Assembly: GCF_019175385.1 (NCBI RefSeq)
Contig: NC_083339.1
Location: 114,933,601 to 114,997,600, forward strand
Origin: Lycium barbarum
Taxonomy: Eukaryota > Streptophyta > Magnoliopsida > Solanales > Solanaceae
Length of the DNA stretch: 64,000 bases
Reading direction: 5' to 3'
The notes beneath the pieces are model-generated. The model did not search any database and was not told the origin of the DNA. It saw nothing but the letters and a program-made list of their open reading frames with translations. Below, one piece after another: positions 10,626-22,133 of the stretch. A program made the position numbers and the translations under genes. Position 1 is the stretch's first letter, and each line of letters opens with the position of its first letter.

Positions 10626-13600
10626 TGTCACGACCCAACCCCGTGGGCCGCGACTGATATCCTAACTGGATACCCATACGTACTTACCTGACAGAATCGG
10701 CGTACCAGACAGAATATTTCAAATAGGTGTTTACATATTCAAGTCAATACAGATACGGCACGCGCGAAAATATATACATATGCATACTGAAACTTTTACA
10801 TAAGCCGATGAGGCTAACAAAGCAGACGGAGTCACAAAATCGTACGCACCTACCTGAACAGATGTAACCCGTAACCCACATACATATCTACAGGCCTCTA
10901 ACAGACATACAGAATCAGATGACGGGACAGGGCCCCGCCGTATCCAGAATTGTCATACATACAGAATATACAGATGTCAGAAGATATATACCAAAAGTAT
11001 TCGCTCCGGATCAAAGGAGCTCTTCAAAATAGCAGAATCTGAGTCCTAGACTGGCGGTGTATCTCCAGGTGCGTCTGTACCTGCGGGCATGTAACGCAGC
11101 CCCCGAAGAATCGGGGGTCAGTACGAAAAATGTACCGAGTATGTGAAGCAGAAATGTATCAAACATAATCATAATCTGGACCAGAAGCACAGAAATATAA
11201 TAGAAAGAATCATAAGCCGAACAGACAGACAGAAGTATACCGGACAGAGTCATAATCCAGACGGACAGACAGAATCATGGTCCAGACTGACAGACAGAAT
11301 CATAATACATACGGACAGACAGAATCACAATACATACGGACAGACAGACGTGTGCCGGACAGAATTATGCATGCAGAGTCATACAGAATCATACAGAATC
11401 ATACAGAGTCATGTGCTTATATAAATGCTTATAGCACATACATACATACATACAGATCCCGGCCCTGTCACGGGGGCGCGGTAAACAGAACCCGGCCCTC
11501 TTAGTACGGGACGCGGTGAACAGACAGAATCAGATAATGTGCCATCCTGGCCGCTATCCCCATACACAGATCATAATATCATACTGATATAAACAGATCC
11601 CGGCCCGCACACCGAGGGACGCGGTGAACAATGCAGAGGAATATGCACGATAACAGAACCTGGCCCGGGACGCAGTGAAGGAAGCATTGAGACATCCACG
11701 AATAGATTAATGAGAAACCACACACATACAGACTCAATCAAACTGAAGTATGCCAAGCGGCGAGTCAAATCAGAGTATTCGGATGGTATTCATAATACGC
11801 GCCTATATCCTACTTGGGAAGGCACGACAGATTATCACCAGAATCATATTTTCAGATGTCAAAACCATTTTGCAAGATTTATATAAAAACAGTCATATCA
11901 TGGTCAAAATGATAGTTCAGATGTTGCCTGTGAAAAATGGATAGAAAGAAGGCAATTTAGGCCATACAAGAGGTATCGGGGCTCCGTGGGCCCACCTCGG
12001 ACCAACTCGAGGCGACATACGTAAATGACTGATAAAAGACCTTATGAGGTCATCCATAATCATTTAGAAGTATTCCGACTCCGTTTAAGGAAAGTTTCAT
12101 ACGAAAGTTCACTTTAAAGACATTTTATAAGGAAATGGTTTCAATCTTACTGAAGGTATTGGAGCGGATTTCCATCTCGAATTCCGAGGAACGGAGTCGT
12201 ATTTAAGGCTCGCGGTCGAGCCTATCATGTTCGGAACATGCCTAAGAATAAAGGGGAAGGCTTTACATACCTCGATTGCGCCTTACGCTCGCTTAGCTTC
12301 GATTCCAATTTCGTCCAGAATCTAGAAATGGTTAAGTTTACCAATTGTCAAATTTAAGCTTCTCAATAATCCAAACTTATTACATTCTTGCCTACCGAAA
12401 TTTCGGCAGCATTTCCCCTATATATATATCATCCCCGAGACTTAGCTCGGCTTAGTTTATCAACACAGCAACCCAGAAACAACATCAATGACAACAACAA
12501 GCATTAAAACACATAATATGGCATAACTAGCCATCTTTCCGACATAACACAATATCTTTCATTCCGACCTTACACTTCCAAACCAATCTTATTATTTTCA
12601 TATTCATCACTTATCAAGACCACTACAACATGATTCGGAGGCATATCATATCGTTTTCACCAAATATACATAAGGTATACACGATATACGAGTTTCCTAC
12701 CAAAACCATAATTCACCTACAACTTCCAATTTTTTTTGCAAACATGTTCATGACACGTTCATACCTTCCAACTTCATCAATGACAATCATAATTTGCCTC
12801 TTACTACTTTCATTTCCACATTTACATAAACCATAATAAAGTTAAATAATTTCCTTCAACAACTTAATAACCATTCTTCCATAACAACAAAAACGATTAT
12901 TCTTTCATTCACTTCACAATTAACACAATTAACATGCTAACAAAATTTAGTTCACCTTCCAACATCAACACACACCACACAGCCACATACTATATTCTCC
13001 AAATTCCATTAATTCATTCAACTTTCATTTCTAATACAATTCCCACATTAACAACAACTAGATTTCAACATAAATTCAAGTCACCATTAACATGGAATGC
13101 AAGCATATATACGGCCAACATGCATACAACCCCAACACACAAAATTTTTATGCTTTTCATTCATTTACACACACTACATCATACATACATCTCCCATAAC
13201 ATAACAAAAGCATAAAATTCTTATCTTTCCTTCAAGTTCTTCACTTGCTACAAAAATCACTTTCTTGCCAAGATACTTATACCACCTTGAAGAGGACCTT
13301 GCACTTAGTAGTATTACACCAAAATTACAATTTTTGGGTTCAAGATTGAAGGGCTAGAATTTTTTCCTTTTTCTTTCCTTTCTTTCTCTCCCTCACCCGA
13401 AACCTCCTCTTCTTTTTGTTCTTGCTTTGCTTTTTTTTTTTCTTGCTTTCTCTTGAAGCTTCTACAAGATATAGATGACTTAATAGATAATTGTCACATG
13501 GAAAAATAATTCCATGGACTTGGGTCAATGCTTGGCCGGTTGGGCCTCTCCTAATTGGGCCTCATTTTCTCTTATTTTTTTGAGTCCAATAGGCTAGATT

Positions 13601-13781
13601 TTTGTAATTCATGGAGCAAGTTTCCAAAATTCCAATTTTGCCCTTGGCCTCCTTTCGTAATCCCACACCATTGTATTCACGACCGACACATTCATACCAA
13701 GTAAGGTCCAAACATGGCCTTATTCATTACAAGTCAAGTTATCTCGAATTTTTCGAATATACAAAAATACCGGATGTAACA
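10626..13781 (-). repeat. TR-GAG 5' LTR
   Basis: About 3.16 kb; partner of 4029-7177. In element orientation it starts TGTTACATCCGG and ends GGTCGTGACA. It carries the conserved three-hairpin module at 11077-11148 and the CCGAAATTTCGG palindrome at 12395-12406. The promoter that makes the gag RNA should lie here, but I could not assign a TATA box with confidence. Confidence 0.93.
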
Positions 13782-13786
13782 GAAAT

Positions 13787-16351
13787 GATCCTATCTACTT
13801 GCTTTAGGAATATGGAGATGGTTAAATGTGGATTAAAGACTCTAAAAATGGAAGAATTTTTCTAAGAATAGGAATTGGATAAGTCTATGACTTGTCTAGT
13901 TGGTCCATCAGAATGACTTGAGTCTATTTAGGTCCTGTGTGTACCAATTATTTATTTAAGTCACTATTGTTATATTCTGCTGAGTTTGCTTTGATTAGAT
14001 AAGTTCTAAATACCCTTTTTGCTTGCCAAACCATGTTGAAGCCAATGAAGACTAGAATTTCACCTTAAAATAGAATTCTAAAACTGAGTATAGTGATAGT
14101 TCATGACTTCCCTTCTTTATTTTCTTATGTTTGATCCTGCAACTTGCACATGCTATCCTTTATACACTGTTGACTGTAATATTCTTGAGCATACTGTTTT
14201 ATGACCTAGGACAGTGGCATGAAGCTCCTTTGAGACTTGTAAATACTTTCCATATGAATTTTTCACCCCTTGTGACTTGCTTTGATCACATTTGACCCAT
14301 GTTTACTCCTAAGGATAGTTCCATGTTCCCTCATATTCTTGTGGATTTGCTGGTTCTGATTTGACTATCTCTTGCATCTTAGTTGAATTCTATTTTGATC
14401 CTATATTTGTGATTGAATCTGTTTGTTCAAATCCTGAAGTAAAGAAGTGATAATAACAGCTTAGGGCCCTCTTAATGTTCTCTATAAGACTGATTGTATG
14501 CTGAGGTAATCTTTTCTAATTAGCTGAGCATTTATGACCTCTGAATGAACTTAAACTAGGATATAGAGACCTGAGGGATTATGGTAAAGTTGCACCCTGT
14601 AACACTGGATATTTGGACTTGCATAAGCTTGAAATTGGTGCAAAAATGACTTTGGATCTTAAATTTTCTTATGTGATCCTTTGACCAATAGTAAATAGGT
14701 TAAAAAATTGGGTTTTTGGCATTAGTTTTGCTTCCCATTAACTGAAATGAGTTCTTGATTAGGTAGTTCAACACTCTGTCTCCCTTAATTGCTTGATTCC
14801 CCTCTAAAGATTTTTTAAGAGCTAAGATAATGAGTGTGTGATTATGGTCTTAACTTGTTTTCTTTCTTCTACACCTCTTAAACCTGTGTTGCTTTGCTTC
14901 CTTAGCCCCCATTATCAATACTGCTTGCCTTATCACCTAAAAGTGTGTCATACTCACTTTGATTATGCTATACTGTTTTCTGAATTTTGACACTTGATGT
15001 GCCTTGCACTCCCAAACCTTTGCATTGTCTAAGATTGCTTGATTTCCTTGTTTTTGGGATTAGTTGATTTCCTTCGAGTAGTATATCACTAGTATATTAT
15101 GTATATCACACTTTGATACTTGGAAAATTTGAGAAGAAAACAAGTTTGGGCCTGTTGCTTGGGCCTGTTATTTGCGATTTACATCCCTGAGCTGTTATCA
15201 CTGATTTGGGCCTTCCTTTGCGACGTTTGTGATGATTTTGAGTTGTATTTAATATGGGCTTGGCCCAATAAAGTTGTAATTCGTTTTAGCATTATTATAA
15301 TTATTATAGCCCTTGTAATTTTGTACTTAATTTAATTTGTGGGCATATACTAATATTGTGCATAACCATTTATATCTTTGTCTACCCAAACCCATAGATC
15401 AAGTCAATTCTTCACTTGGAGCAAAATGGAGCATACATTAGATTTAAGGCGAACCTGCTTGCATATTTTTTTTCCTTTTGGGCTTGGTCGGCCCAAACTC
15501 TTTAACTCCTTCTATTACGTACTTTGAATACTTATTTGCATAATTATTGTAACCCTTATGAGATTGTCATATTTTAAAGTCGCCAAAATGAATTTGCTAC
15601 AAATCTAAGACTAATTCTAAGGCATTAATGCAAATTGGGACTGATTTGATTAGAAGGACTAAAACTGCCAATTTTTGAAATTAAGGACTAAATTTACATT
15701 TATGAAACCTGTAGATTTTGACGTATGGACTGATTTGGACTAATTTGTGGGACTAATCATGATTATTTAAGACTTGGACTAAAAATAAAACTTGAGTAAA
15801 TTTGATGAATATAGAATAAAACGGATTATATATATGTAGAATACGATTAATATACGGACTATAATAGTTTGCCTAAAATTATTTTCCTAAAAACTATTTT
15901 CTATACTTAAAAGATATTTTTTCAAAACTATTTTTGGGTGGACTTACGTAGAGTCCTACTTAGGTTAAGAGCCTTCGGGTATTAGCCTAAGTGTTCTAGT
16001 CCGACACCCTAAACGCCTAATTTTGGGCAAAATTTTACCACCTTTGTTTCTTGAAACGTGATATATTTCGCATGAATGACTAAAATATTTTGTTGTGGAA
16101 ATATAAACCGAAACAATTTTTCACCATAAACAATTCATATCTACAAAGGCGTACTATTAGAACCCGTAGGTTAACCATATTTTACGGATCCTTAATACCG
16201 GGGTGCCTAACGCCTTCCCCAGGGGATCACCAGAACCCTTACCCGAACTTTGGTTAGATTAGGATTCTTTTAAAATTTAACCTTTTTAAATGAACCCTCT
16301 TCGAATTGGTTTTTTTAATTTCCTAAAAATTAGGTGGCGACTCTAAAATAA
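13787..16351. other. Non-coding second segment of the Tat/Ogre-like LTR
   Basis: Continues the sequence broken at 4028. No convincing gene; the short ORF at 15120-15335 has no recognisable domain. The right part has the features that suggest Tat/Ogre: GGGGTGCCTAACGCCTTCCC and GGTGGCGACTCT. It stops at the target duplication aataa (16347-16351). Confidence 0.6.
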
Positions 16352-17117
16352 TGTCACGACCCAACCGATGAGCCGTGACGGGAGTCTGACCTCTAGCGAC
16401 CAAACACCCCTATACTCGTATCTGAAATAAACCGAACATCGAAGCCCATGAATGGCTCTACTAATCTCATAAAAATGAAACATCAGAACTCTGTACAATC
16501 TGCATCCATATATATACACACAACCATGCGGAAGAACAGTGCAAGCCAGCTAGGCTGCTACATATACTGTACACAAAAGAATGGAAGCCGACAGGGCTAC
16601 ATCATTTGACTGATACATACCACTGTCTACAGACCTCTACTGGAATAAAAGCTGTAGAAAGGACGGGACAGGGCCCCGTCATACCCATATGCATACATAT
16701 CTAAAAAGGGGCATACCAAAATTGACTGTAGCTTTGGATCGAATGGAGCGTACTGACCACTGCTAGATCCAGAGGTCCTACTGAGCTGGACCACCTGTCT
16801 GTCTCCCTGTACCTGCGAGCATGAACGCAGCCCCTGAGCAACGAGGAGTCAGTACGGATAATGTACTGAGCATGTAAAGAATAAGAACAACATCGTATAT
16901 ATATACACATTGATATCATGGATAAGATCTGAACTCATAAGCTGAAACAACTGAATGCATATGCTTGTATGAACTAGTATCTGCCTGATCTGCATAAACC
17001 TGTATAGCTGACAATTGCCATTGTGGGCGCATAATATGCATGCTCATGCCTATCAATGAAGGTCATACATCTGTATATAGGTGTGTATATAACGCCCGAT
17101 ATATGCGCGTACATAAC

Positions 17118-17510
17118 TGTTATATCCCGTATTTTGTACATTCGGATAATTCAGGATAATTGCAAGAAGTTAAGGAAAAGGCCATATTTTAATCTTATTT
17201 AATACATAAGTTGTTTATGAGAATTTTTGATGTGGAAATATTATGAAAGGCTAGGGGTAAAAAGGGAAATTCACAAGGTGGCCCATGGAAATATTAAGAA
17301 AAATTTGGGGTTAAAAGTTTATTTTGGAAACTTAAAATTCTTGAAATGAATGGGCCAAGTGGCTGAGTATATGGGTGGGCTTTGGCCCACATGGGTGCTA
17401 AAATAAATAGATAAGGGATAATTAATTTATCACATGTATCATCTTTAACACTTAAGAAATTTCAAGAAGTTTGGAGAGAAAAAGGGGAACAAGGCCATTC
17501 GGCCATGCTT
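17118..17510 (+). repeat. Truncated LTR-D fragment inside solo LTR B1
   Basis: Starts TGTTATATCCCGTATTTTG and follows the first roughly 390 bp of solo LTR D1 (29837 onward) closely, through the phrase GCCATTCGGCCATG. It then stops; no LTR end and no target duplication are visible. The right boundary is approximate. B2 has unrelated sequence at the corresponding place. Confidence 0.75.
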
Positions 17511-17810
17511 AGGCAAGCAAGAATCACTAAACTCTTGATACTCAACTTAAATACAAATGTAGAAATCATTTACATACCTTGAGGGGTCAAGAATCACAAG
17601 AATCTCTTCAACTCCAACTCTCTAAACTCCAACCCTCTAAACTCCACACTTGAAGAAACACTAGAAACAACATTTCTTCTTCACCATCTCGGGTTTACGG
17701 GATCCGAGCCTCGTCAAATCTTCACTAATATGCCATAAATGTTGGAAGAGCAAAATATTAGGGTTTTCTAATCTGGGAATGAGAGAAATAAGACATAAAG
17801 TCGTGGACCA

Positions 17811-17968
17811 TGTATTTATACTAGGATAAATAAATGCTTCAGTGGTTCGGTTCGACGAACGAGTCGACGACCCGTCAACTTGCGCCTGCAGAATGCAAGG
17901 CTGCAGGATCTCATCGATGTCGCACGTCGACGGTCCCTCGAACATGTCGACGACCCGTCGACGATGAC
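17811..17968 (-). promoter_or_regulatory. LTR B1 predicted TATA box with upstream GTCGAC palindromes
   Basis: Minus-strand AGTATAAATACA (17811-17822) preceded upstream (17862-17968) by several GTCGACG..CGTCGAC inverted repeats. The same layout is present in LTR B2 at 43292-43465. Confidence 0.6.
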
Positions 17969-18328
17969 TGGTGTCTGCTGATTTTGTTTGATTCGGTTCA
18001 GATTGCGTCGATTCAATTCGCTCAACTTCTAACTCCGAAAATTACCCGAAACACATACAGGTACTTTTGCACAAAGGGTGAGACACTCCCTATCTCCAAA
18101 CTCGGGATCAGGTCTCTATTCCAAAGGCATACCCGGCTAGAAAATCATAGGTTCTACCACTACGAAGGCAAGGGGTGTAACAAATAATATCCGTTTAGAG
18201 TACCATCCACGTAGAAGTATATTTTTTCCTTTTTCCTTGTACGATTGACAACCGTAATTCCTCGGGACACTTTTCTTTTTAAATGAGGCAAGTGAAAATA
18301 CGAATCGGAAAAAATATGACCCGTTACA

Positions 18329-19407
18329 AGCACATCGCGGTAAGGGTGGTCTCGTCTGTCCTGAATCACCCCTATATTGGGAACCCGAAGCTGTGAAGCT
18401 CTGACTCGGTCCGGAGTGAATGGGTCTATCAAATATCTGGCTTGCAATCGCGGAGGTGCACTAGTCGCTGAATGGCTTGAGTGCCTAAAATACTGCTGCC
18501 TTGGCCCTCCTCTGAACTCACTAGCCCGACCTGAAGATCTAGCCCTCTTACTGTAGCCCCGATCATGCTCATGCTCACTTTTTTGTTGTTGTTGACGTTC
18601 TTCTAAATTCTGGACATGGGCCTGAATGCGAGAAATTTCCATACCGTCCTGGAGTGAGGCTGTCAAGCACTTATCCATCAAATGTGGCACTAAGCCACTC
18701 ACAAATCGGTGGACACGATCTCCTTTATCAGCTACCATGGCCGGAGCATACCTGGCCAAAGAATTAAAATGGAGGCTATACTCTAGAGCACTCATACTTT
18801 CCTGTCGAAGGTTCAAGAACCTCTCAGCTCTGGCCCGTCGCACCTCTGGCGGCAAATAATGTCGGAGGAAAGCATCCATAAACTCTTGCCATACTGGCGG
18901 GGGTGCATTGACTTCTCTAGAAGACATCGAAACTGTATACCAATGGCAACATCCCGTAATATATAGAAGGCCAATTCTACCGATTCAACATCTAAAGCAT
19001 GTATCACCCATAATGTTCTCAACATTCTATCTATAAAGCCCTGCAGATCCTCATCTGGTTTCGACCTAAAGAATTCTGGAGGGTTCAAACTAATAAAATC
19101 ACGAGCTCTAGCACTGACAGCCCTATCACTATGATCGATACCTTGTTGCTGGGCCTGAGCGGTGACTAATTGAGTCAGCAAATGAATAACCTCTTTCACT
19201 TCTTAGCCTGAGGTGTCTGGTGGAGGAACTGGGGGTGTTGGAGCTGGAGCTGAGGCTCCCTCATGCTCCTCTGAAGCAGGCGGTGAGTGAAAGAACCTCA
19301 TTATGGGACTCACCCTTTTTTATATCTGCTGGCAGTACTCTCTCAGTCCGCCTTCCTGCCATTGTCTTGCCCTTTTGGGCTGCTGTAGCTTTTCTCTTTA
19401 CAGGCAT
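18329..19407 (-). pseudogene. gag: Tekay-0 gag N-terminal part (broken)
   Basis: Right half of the Tekay-0 element. Start at 19405-19407 (MPVKRKATAAQKGK), then a stop-containing N-terminal segment, the capsid-like part (ARDFISLNPPEF, FLRHYLPPEVRRARAE, EYSLHFNSLARYAPAM) and a basic region. A frameshift near 18940 joins the two main frames. The gag sequence ends at codons for CPRCA-like residues at about 18334; the next codons (CAG TGT GG) are found at the other side of the long LTR at 1101-1110 on the minus strand. So 1-1108 and 18329-19613 are one element split within the zinc knuckle. Confidence 0.85.
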
Positions 19408-19595
19408 CGCTGAAAACATAACACAACGTTAAGGAAAGAGAGATTCTTATATCATGGCTCTATCGCACGATCTATATGAAGAAGAAGGTCATTCATTCCT
19501 AAGTGCCCGCAGCCTCCTGTTTGTAAGTGTGTCGCACAACACACCCATAAACAAGACTCTACTGGACACGGCTCGTAGACACACCCTAGGACGAA

Positions 19596-19609
19596 CTGCT
19601 CGAATACCA
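19596..19609 (-). promoter_or_regulatory. Tekay-0 primer binding site, degraded
   Basis: Minus-strand TGGTATTCGAGCAG, an altered form of the tRNA-Met-type PBS, four bases from the LTR start at 19614. Confidence 0.7.
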
Positions 19610-19613
19610 CTTT

Positions 19614-19693
19614 TGTCACAGCCTAACCAGAGGGCCATGACGGGCACCCGGAGCTGAACTGCCAAGCACCTATCATCATACTCTTATAGTCAT
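19614..19693 (-). repeat. Tekay-0 5' LTR, inner end only
   Basis: TGTCACAGCCTAACCAGAGG resembles the LTR start of Tekay-A at 52759. Only about 80 bp remain before the insertion at 19699; 19694-19698 (attta) is the presumed target duplication, whose partner is not in the window. Confidence 0.75.
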
Positions 19694-19698
19694 ATTTA

Positions 19699-20749
19699 TG
19701 TTACACCTCGGAAAATTTCATGTCATCGTGTGGTGGATAGACTAGCGCAGGGTGAGATGTATATGATGTCCCTATAAGTAAGAAGGGGTACTTAACGATC
19801 CTAATTAAGATTCCAGAAACCTTTGAGGCAAGAGAAGAAAGTTCGTTGAAGAATGTCAAGTACAAGTCGTGTCTTGAAAAGGGTTTGCAAGGTACCGAGC
19901 TAATGTCGACTTAGTAATGTTTTGAGGAAGAGGTACGATGCCCCTTAGATTGCTAATGAAGTGTTAAACAAGTGCTAAGAAGGTTCCAAAAGGATTGGAG
20001 ATCAAACAAAATGACGGAAATAATTCCAGAAAAGTGGAGTTATACGACCACTTATACGGTCCGTATAACCCAACAGAAAAGATGATTTCCCTGATGGTGA
20101 AATACGGTCACTTATACGGACCGTATAAGTGTCCGTATAAGTCCCAACGGGCTGAATAATTTCCAAGTATAAATACATATTCCCACTTCTAATTTTTCAT
20201 TCTTCTTCATTCTTCCCACTTCTCCACTTCTCTCCACACCTCTAGAACATTCCACACTCTTTATTTATAAGAATCCAAGACAAATCAAAGATCAAATTCA
20301 TCAATCCAAGGAAATCAAGAGTAAGGAAGCTCTTTAGGAATGTTTGGAGTCAAGAAATCTCTTTGAATTGAAGTTAGGGTTTTCTCCAAGTGAGGCAACT
20401 CTATCCAAAATCCATTCCTACACAATCAAAGGTGAGTTTTATGATCATTACATATTATTTAAAATACTGATTGGTTGAAAGACTTGGATTATGGAAGAAA
20501 GTGGAAAATGGAGCTCAAATGTGAAAATAATGGTGTTCTTGAATAGTAGTTGACATGAATCATAATACTTGAGATGTGATGAGTATAATCTTGTTATAAG
20601 TGATATTAAGAATATTGGAGAAGTATTATATGAGGATGAGGGTAGTGTTATATTATGGCTATGGTTATAAATGACCTTGAGAGGGAATTTTGGGGAATTG
20701 GATAATGTCAAACTCTCTTAAGTTGTGGGTTGTGATATTATGAATGTTG
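19699..20749 (+). mobile_element. 5' part of a plus-strand Tekay-type LTR
   Basis: Starts TGTTACACCTCGG and follows the first kilobase of the Tekay-B 3' LTR (57568 onward), including the phrases GGTGAGTTTTATGATCATT and GATATTATGAATGTTG. It contains TACGGNCCGTA palindromes at 20049-20145 and a TATA box GTATAAATACA at 20167-20177. The fragment is cut at 20749 by insertion of Tekay-A. Its right part is missing. It could be the 5' LTR of Tekay-B, but the palindrome section differs strongly from the Tekay-B 3' LTR, so I treat it as separate. Confidence 0.78.
20049..20177 (+). promoter_or_regulatory. Palindrome array and TATA box in the plus-strand LTR fragment
   Basis: Copies of TATACGGTCCGTATAA and TATACGGACCGTATAA, with CACTTATACGG arms, end about 20-30 bp upstream of GTATAAATACA (20167-20177). 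Transcription would run to the right. Confidence 0.6.
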
Positions 20750-22133
20750 TGTCACGATCCAACCGGAGGGCCATGACGGGTACCCGGTACTAACCCACCC
20801 GGGAACCTCTTATCGTACATTCACATTTACATCTAGGTGAACCACACAGCTAAATCATACTTTCTATCCATCATTCATACTAATCCCGTTGGGCAACAAT
20901 ACATTTATATCACCATCAACAACTATGCCCATAACAATGTACATAAGCCGACAAGTCTATTAAAATGATATACTAAATATAAGCCGACAAGGCTCAATAC
21001 ATCTAACCATATACACATGTCTACGAGCCTCTAAGGAGAGTATATCATATTATATAGGCGGGACAGGACCCCGTCATGCCCATAAGTATGTACACAAAAG
21101 AATAGATACCAAAAGCTATAGCTCTGAATGAAATGGAGCTCTGTTACGTAGTCCTTGAGTAATAAAGCTATAGATCAAGCCTGCCTGCCTAGCCACTTGC
21201 GGGCATGACGCAGCGTCCACAAACAAAAGGACGTCAGTACGTAGAATGTACTGAGTATGTAAAGCATAATCAACATCATTATAGAAGCATAAGAGACAAC
21301 ATAAGAAATAGCATAAGATGGGAGGTAGTATAACCATCGTCATAACACTTACTTGCCTTTCATAGGGACCTTCCATTTCTAATGCTTGCATAAGTACATA
21401 CACGTGTACATATCCATACATCCATATCCGCATCCGTATTCGTATCCGTATTTACATACATTTTCATATCCATATTCATATTCATAATCGTATTCATATT
21501 CGTATTCATAGCATACCCGACCATGAAGGATCGGTGTTTCATGTCACGACCAACCCGATGAGCCGTGACGGGAGTCTGACCTCTAGTGACCAAACACCAC
21601 TAAATACTAATCTGAAACATACTGAACATCAATATCCCATAAATGGCACAAACTCATATCTTAAAGAGGGAACATCCAAACTCTACACAATCTGCATATA
21701 TATACATAACATGCGAAATAACAGTGCAAGCCAGCTAGGCTACTATATATATACTGTACACAAAAGAATATAAGCCGACAAGGCTACATCGTTTGACTAC
21801 TACATATAACTGTCTACAGACCTCTACTGGAATAAAGCTGTAGAAAGGACTGGATAGGGCCCCGTCGTACCCATCTATATACATTTAAAAAGAATGGCCT
21901 ACCAAAATAGACTGCAACTTCGGATCGAATGGAGTGCACTGATCGCTGCTGGATAAGGGTCCTACTAAGCTGGACCACCTCCCTGTCTACCTGTACCTGC
22001 GGGCATGAACGCAGCCCCCTGAGCAATGGGGATTCAATAAGGAGAATGTACTGAATATGTAAGGCATAAAGACAACATGTATATATATATGTAGAAATCG
22101 TGAATAAAATCTGAACTCATAAGCTGAAATGAC

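Larger units (their letters stand above)
4029..13781 (-). mobile_element. TR-GAG: non-autonomous LTR retrotransposon with gag only
   Basis: Complete element on the minus strand with a perfect target duplication gaaat (4024-4028 and 13782-13786). LTRs are 4029-7177 and 10626-13781, starting TGTCACG and ending GTAACA on the plus strand, so TG..CA holds in element orientation. By eye they are nearly identical, with scattered single-base differences and small indels, which suggests a fairly recent insertion. The internal region is only about 3.4 kb: tRNA-Met PBS, gag, a long non-coding part with a 41-bp minisatellite and a 5S-like segment, then PPT. Protease, RT, RNase H and integrase are absent. 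This fits the terminal-repeat-with-gag class described in plants; the helper is probably a Tekay chromovirus. Confidence 0.93.
16352..18182 (-). mobile_element. Solo LTR B1 (Tekay-type)
   Basis: Flanked by a perfect 5-bp duplication aataa (16347-16351, 18183-18187). Starts TGTCACGACCC and ends GGTGTAACA on the plus strand, so it lies on the minus strand. No internal region: a solo LTR left by LTR-LTR recombination. The same family occurs at 21542-43676 (B2). It carries the three-hairpin module (16808-16876), a GTCGAC palindrome cluster (17862-17968) and a TATA-like box (17811-17822). Its middle holds a fragment of another LTR family (from 17118). Confidence 0.92.
1109..18328. mobile_element. 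Tat/Ogre-like long LTR, split by two later insertions
   Basis: Begins with TGTTGACATC right after the truncated Tekay-0 gag and ends near CCGTTACA at 18321-18328, where Tekay-0 gag resumes. After removing TR-GAG and solo LTR B1, the pieces are 1109-4028, 13787-16351 and 18188-18328, about 5.6 kb with no pol-like ORF. The length, the phrase GGGGTGCCTAACGCCTTCCC (16200-16219) and GGTGGCGACTCT (16333-16344) resemble Tat/Ogre LTR ends as I know them. No clean target duplication is visible (cacac at 1104-1108, agcac at 18329-18333). Whether it is a solo LTR or a truncated element cannot be decided here; the lineage call is by recollection of LTR style, not by protein. Confidence 0.6.

Noticed and set aside
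15120..15335. Small hydrophobic plus-strand ORF in the Tat/Ogre-like LTR
   Set aside because: No family resemblance; sits in AT-rich LTR sequence with many equal-sized chance ORFs.
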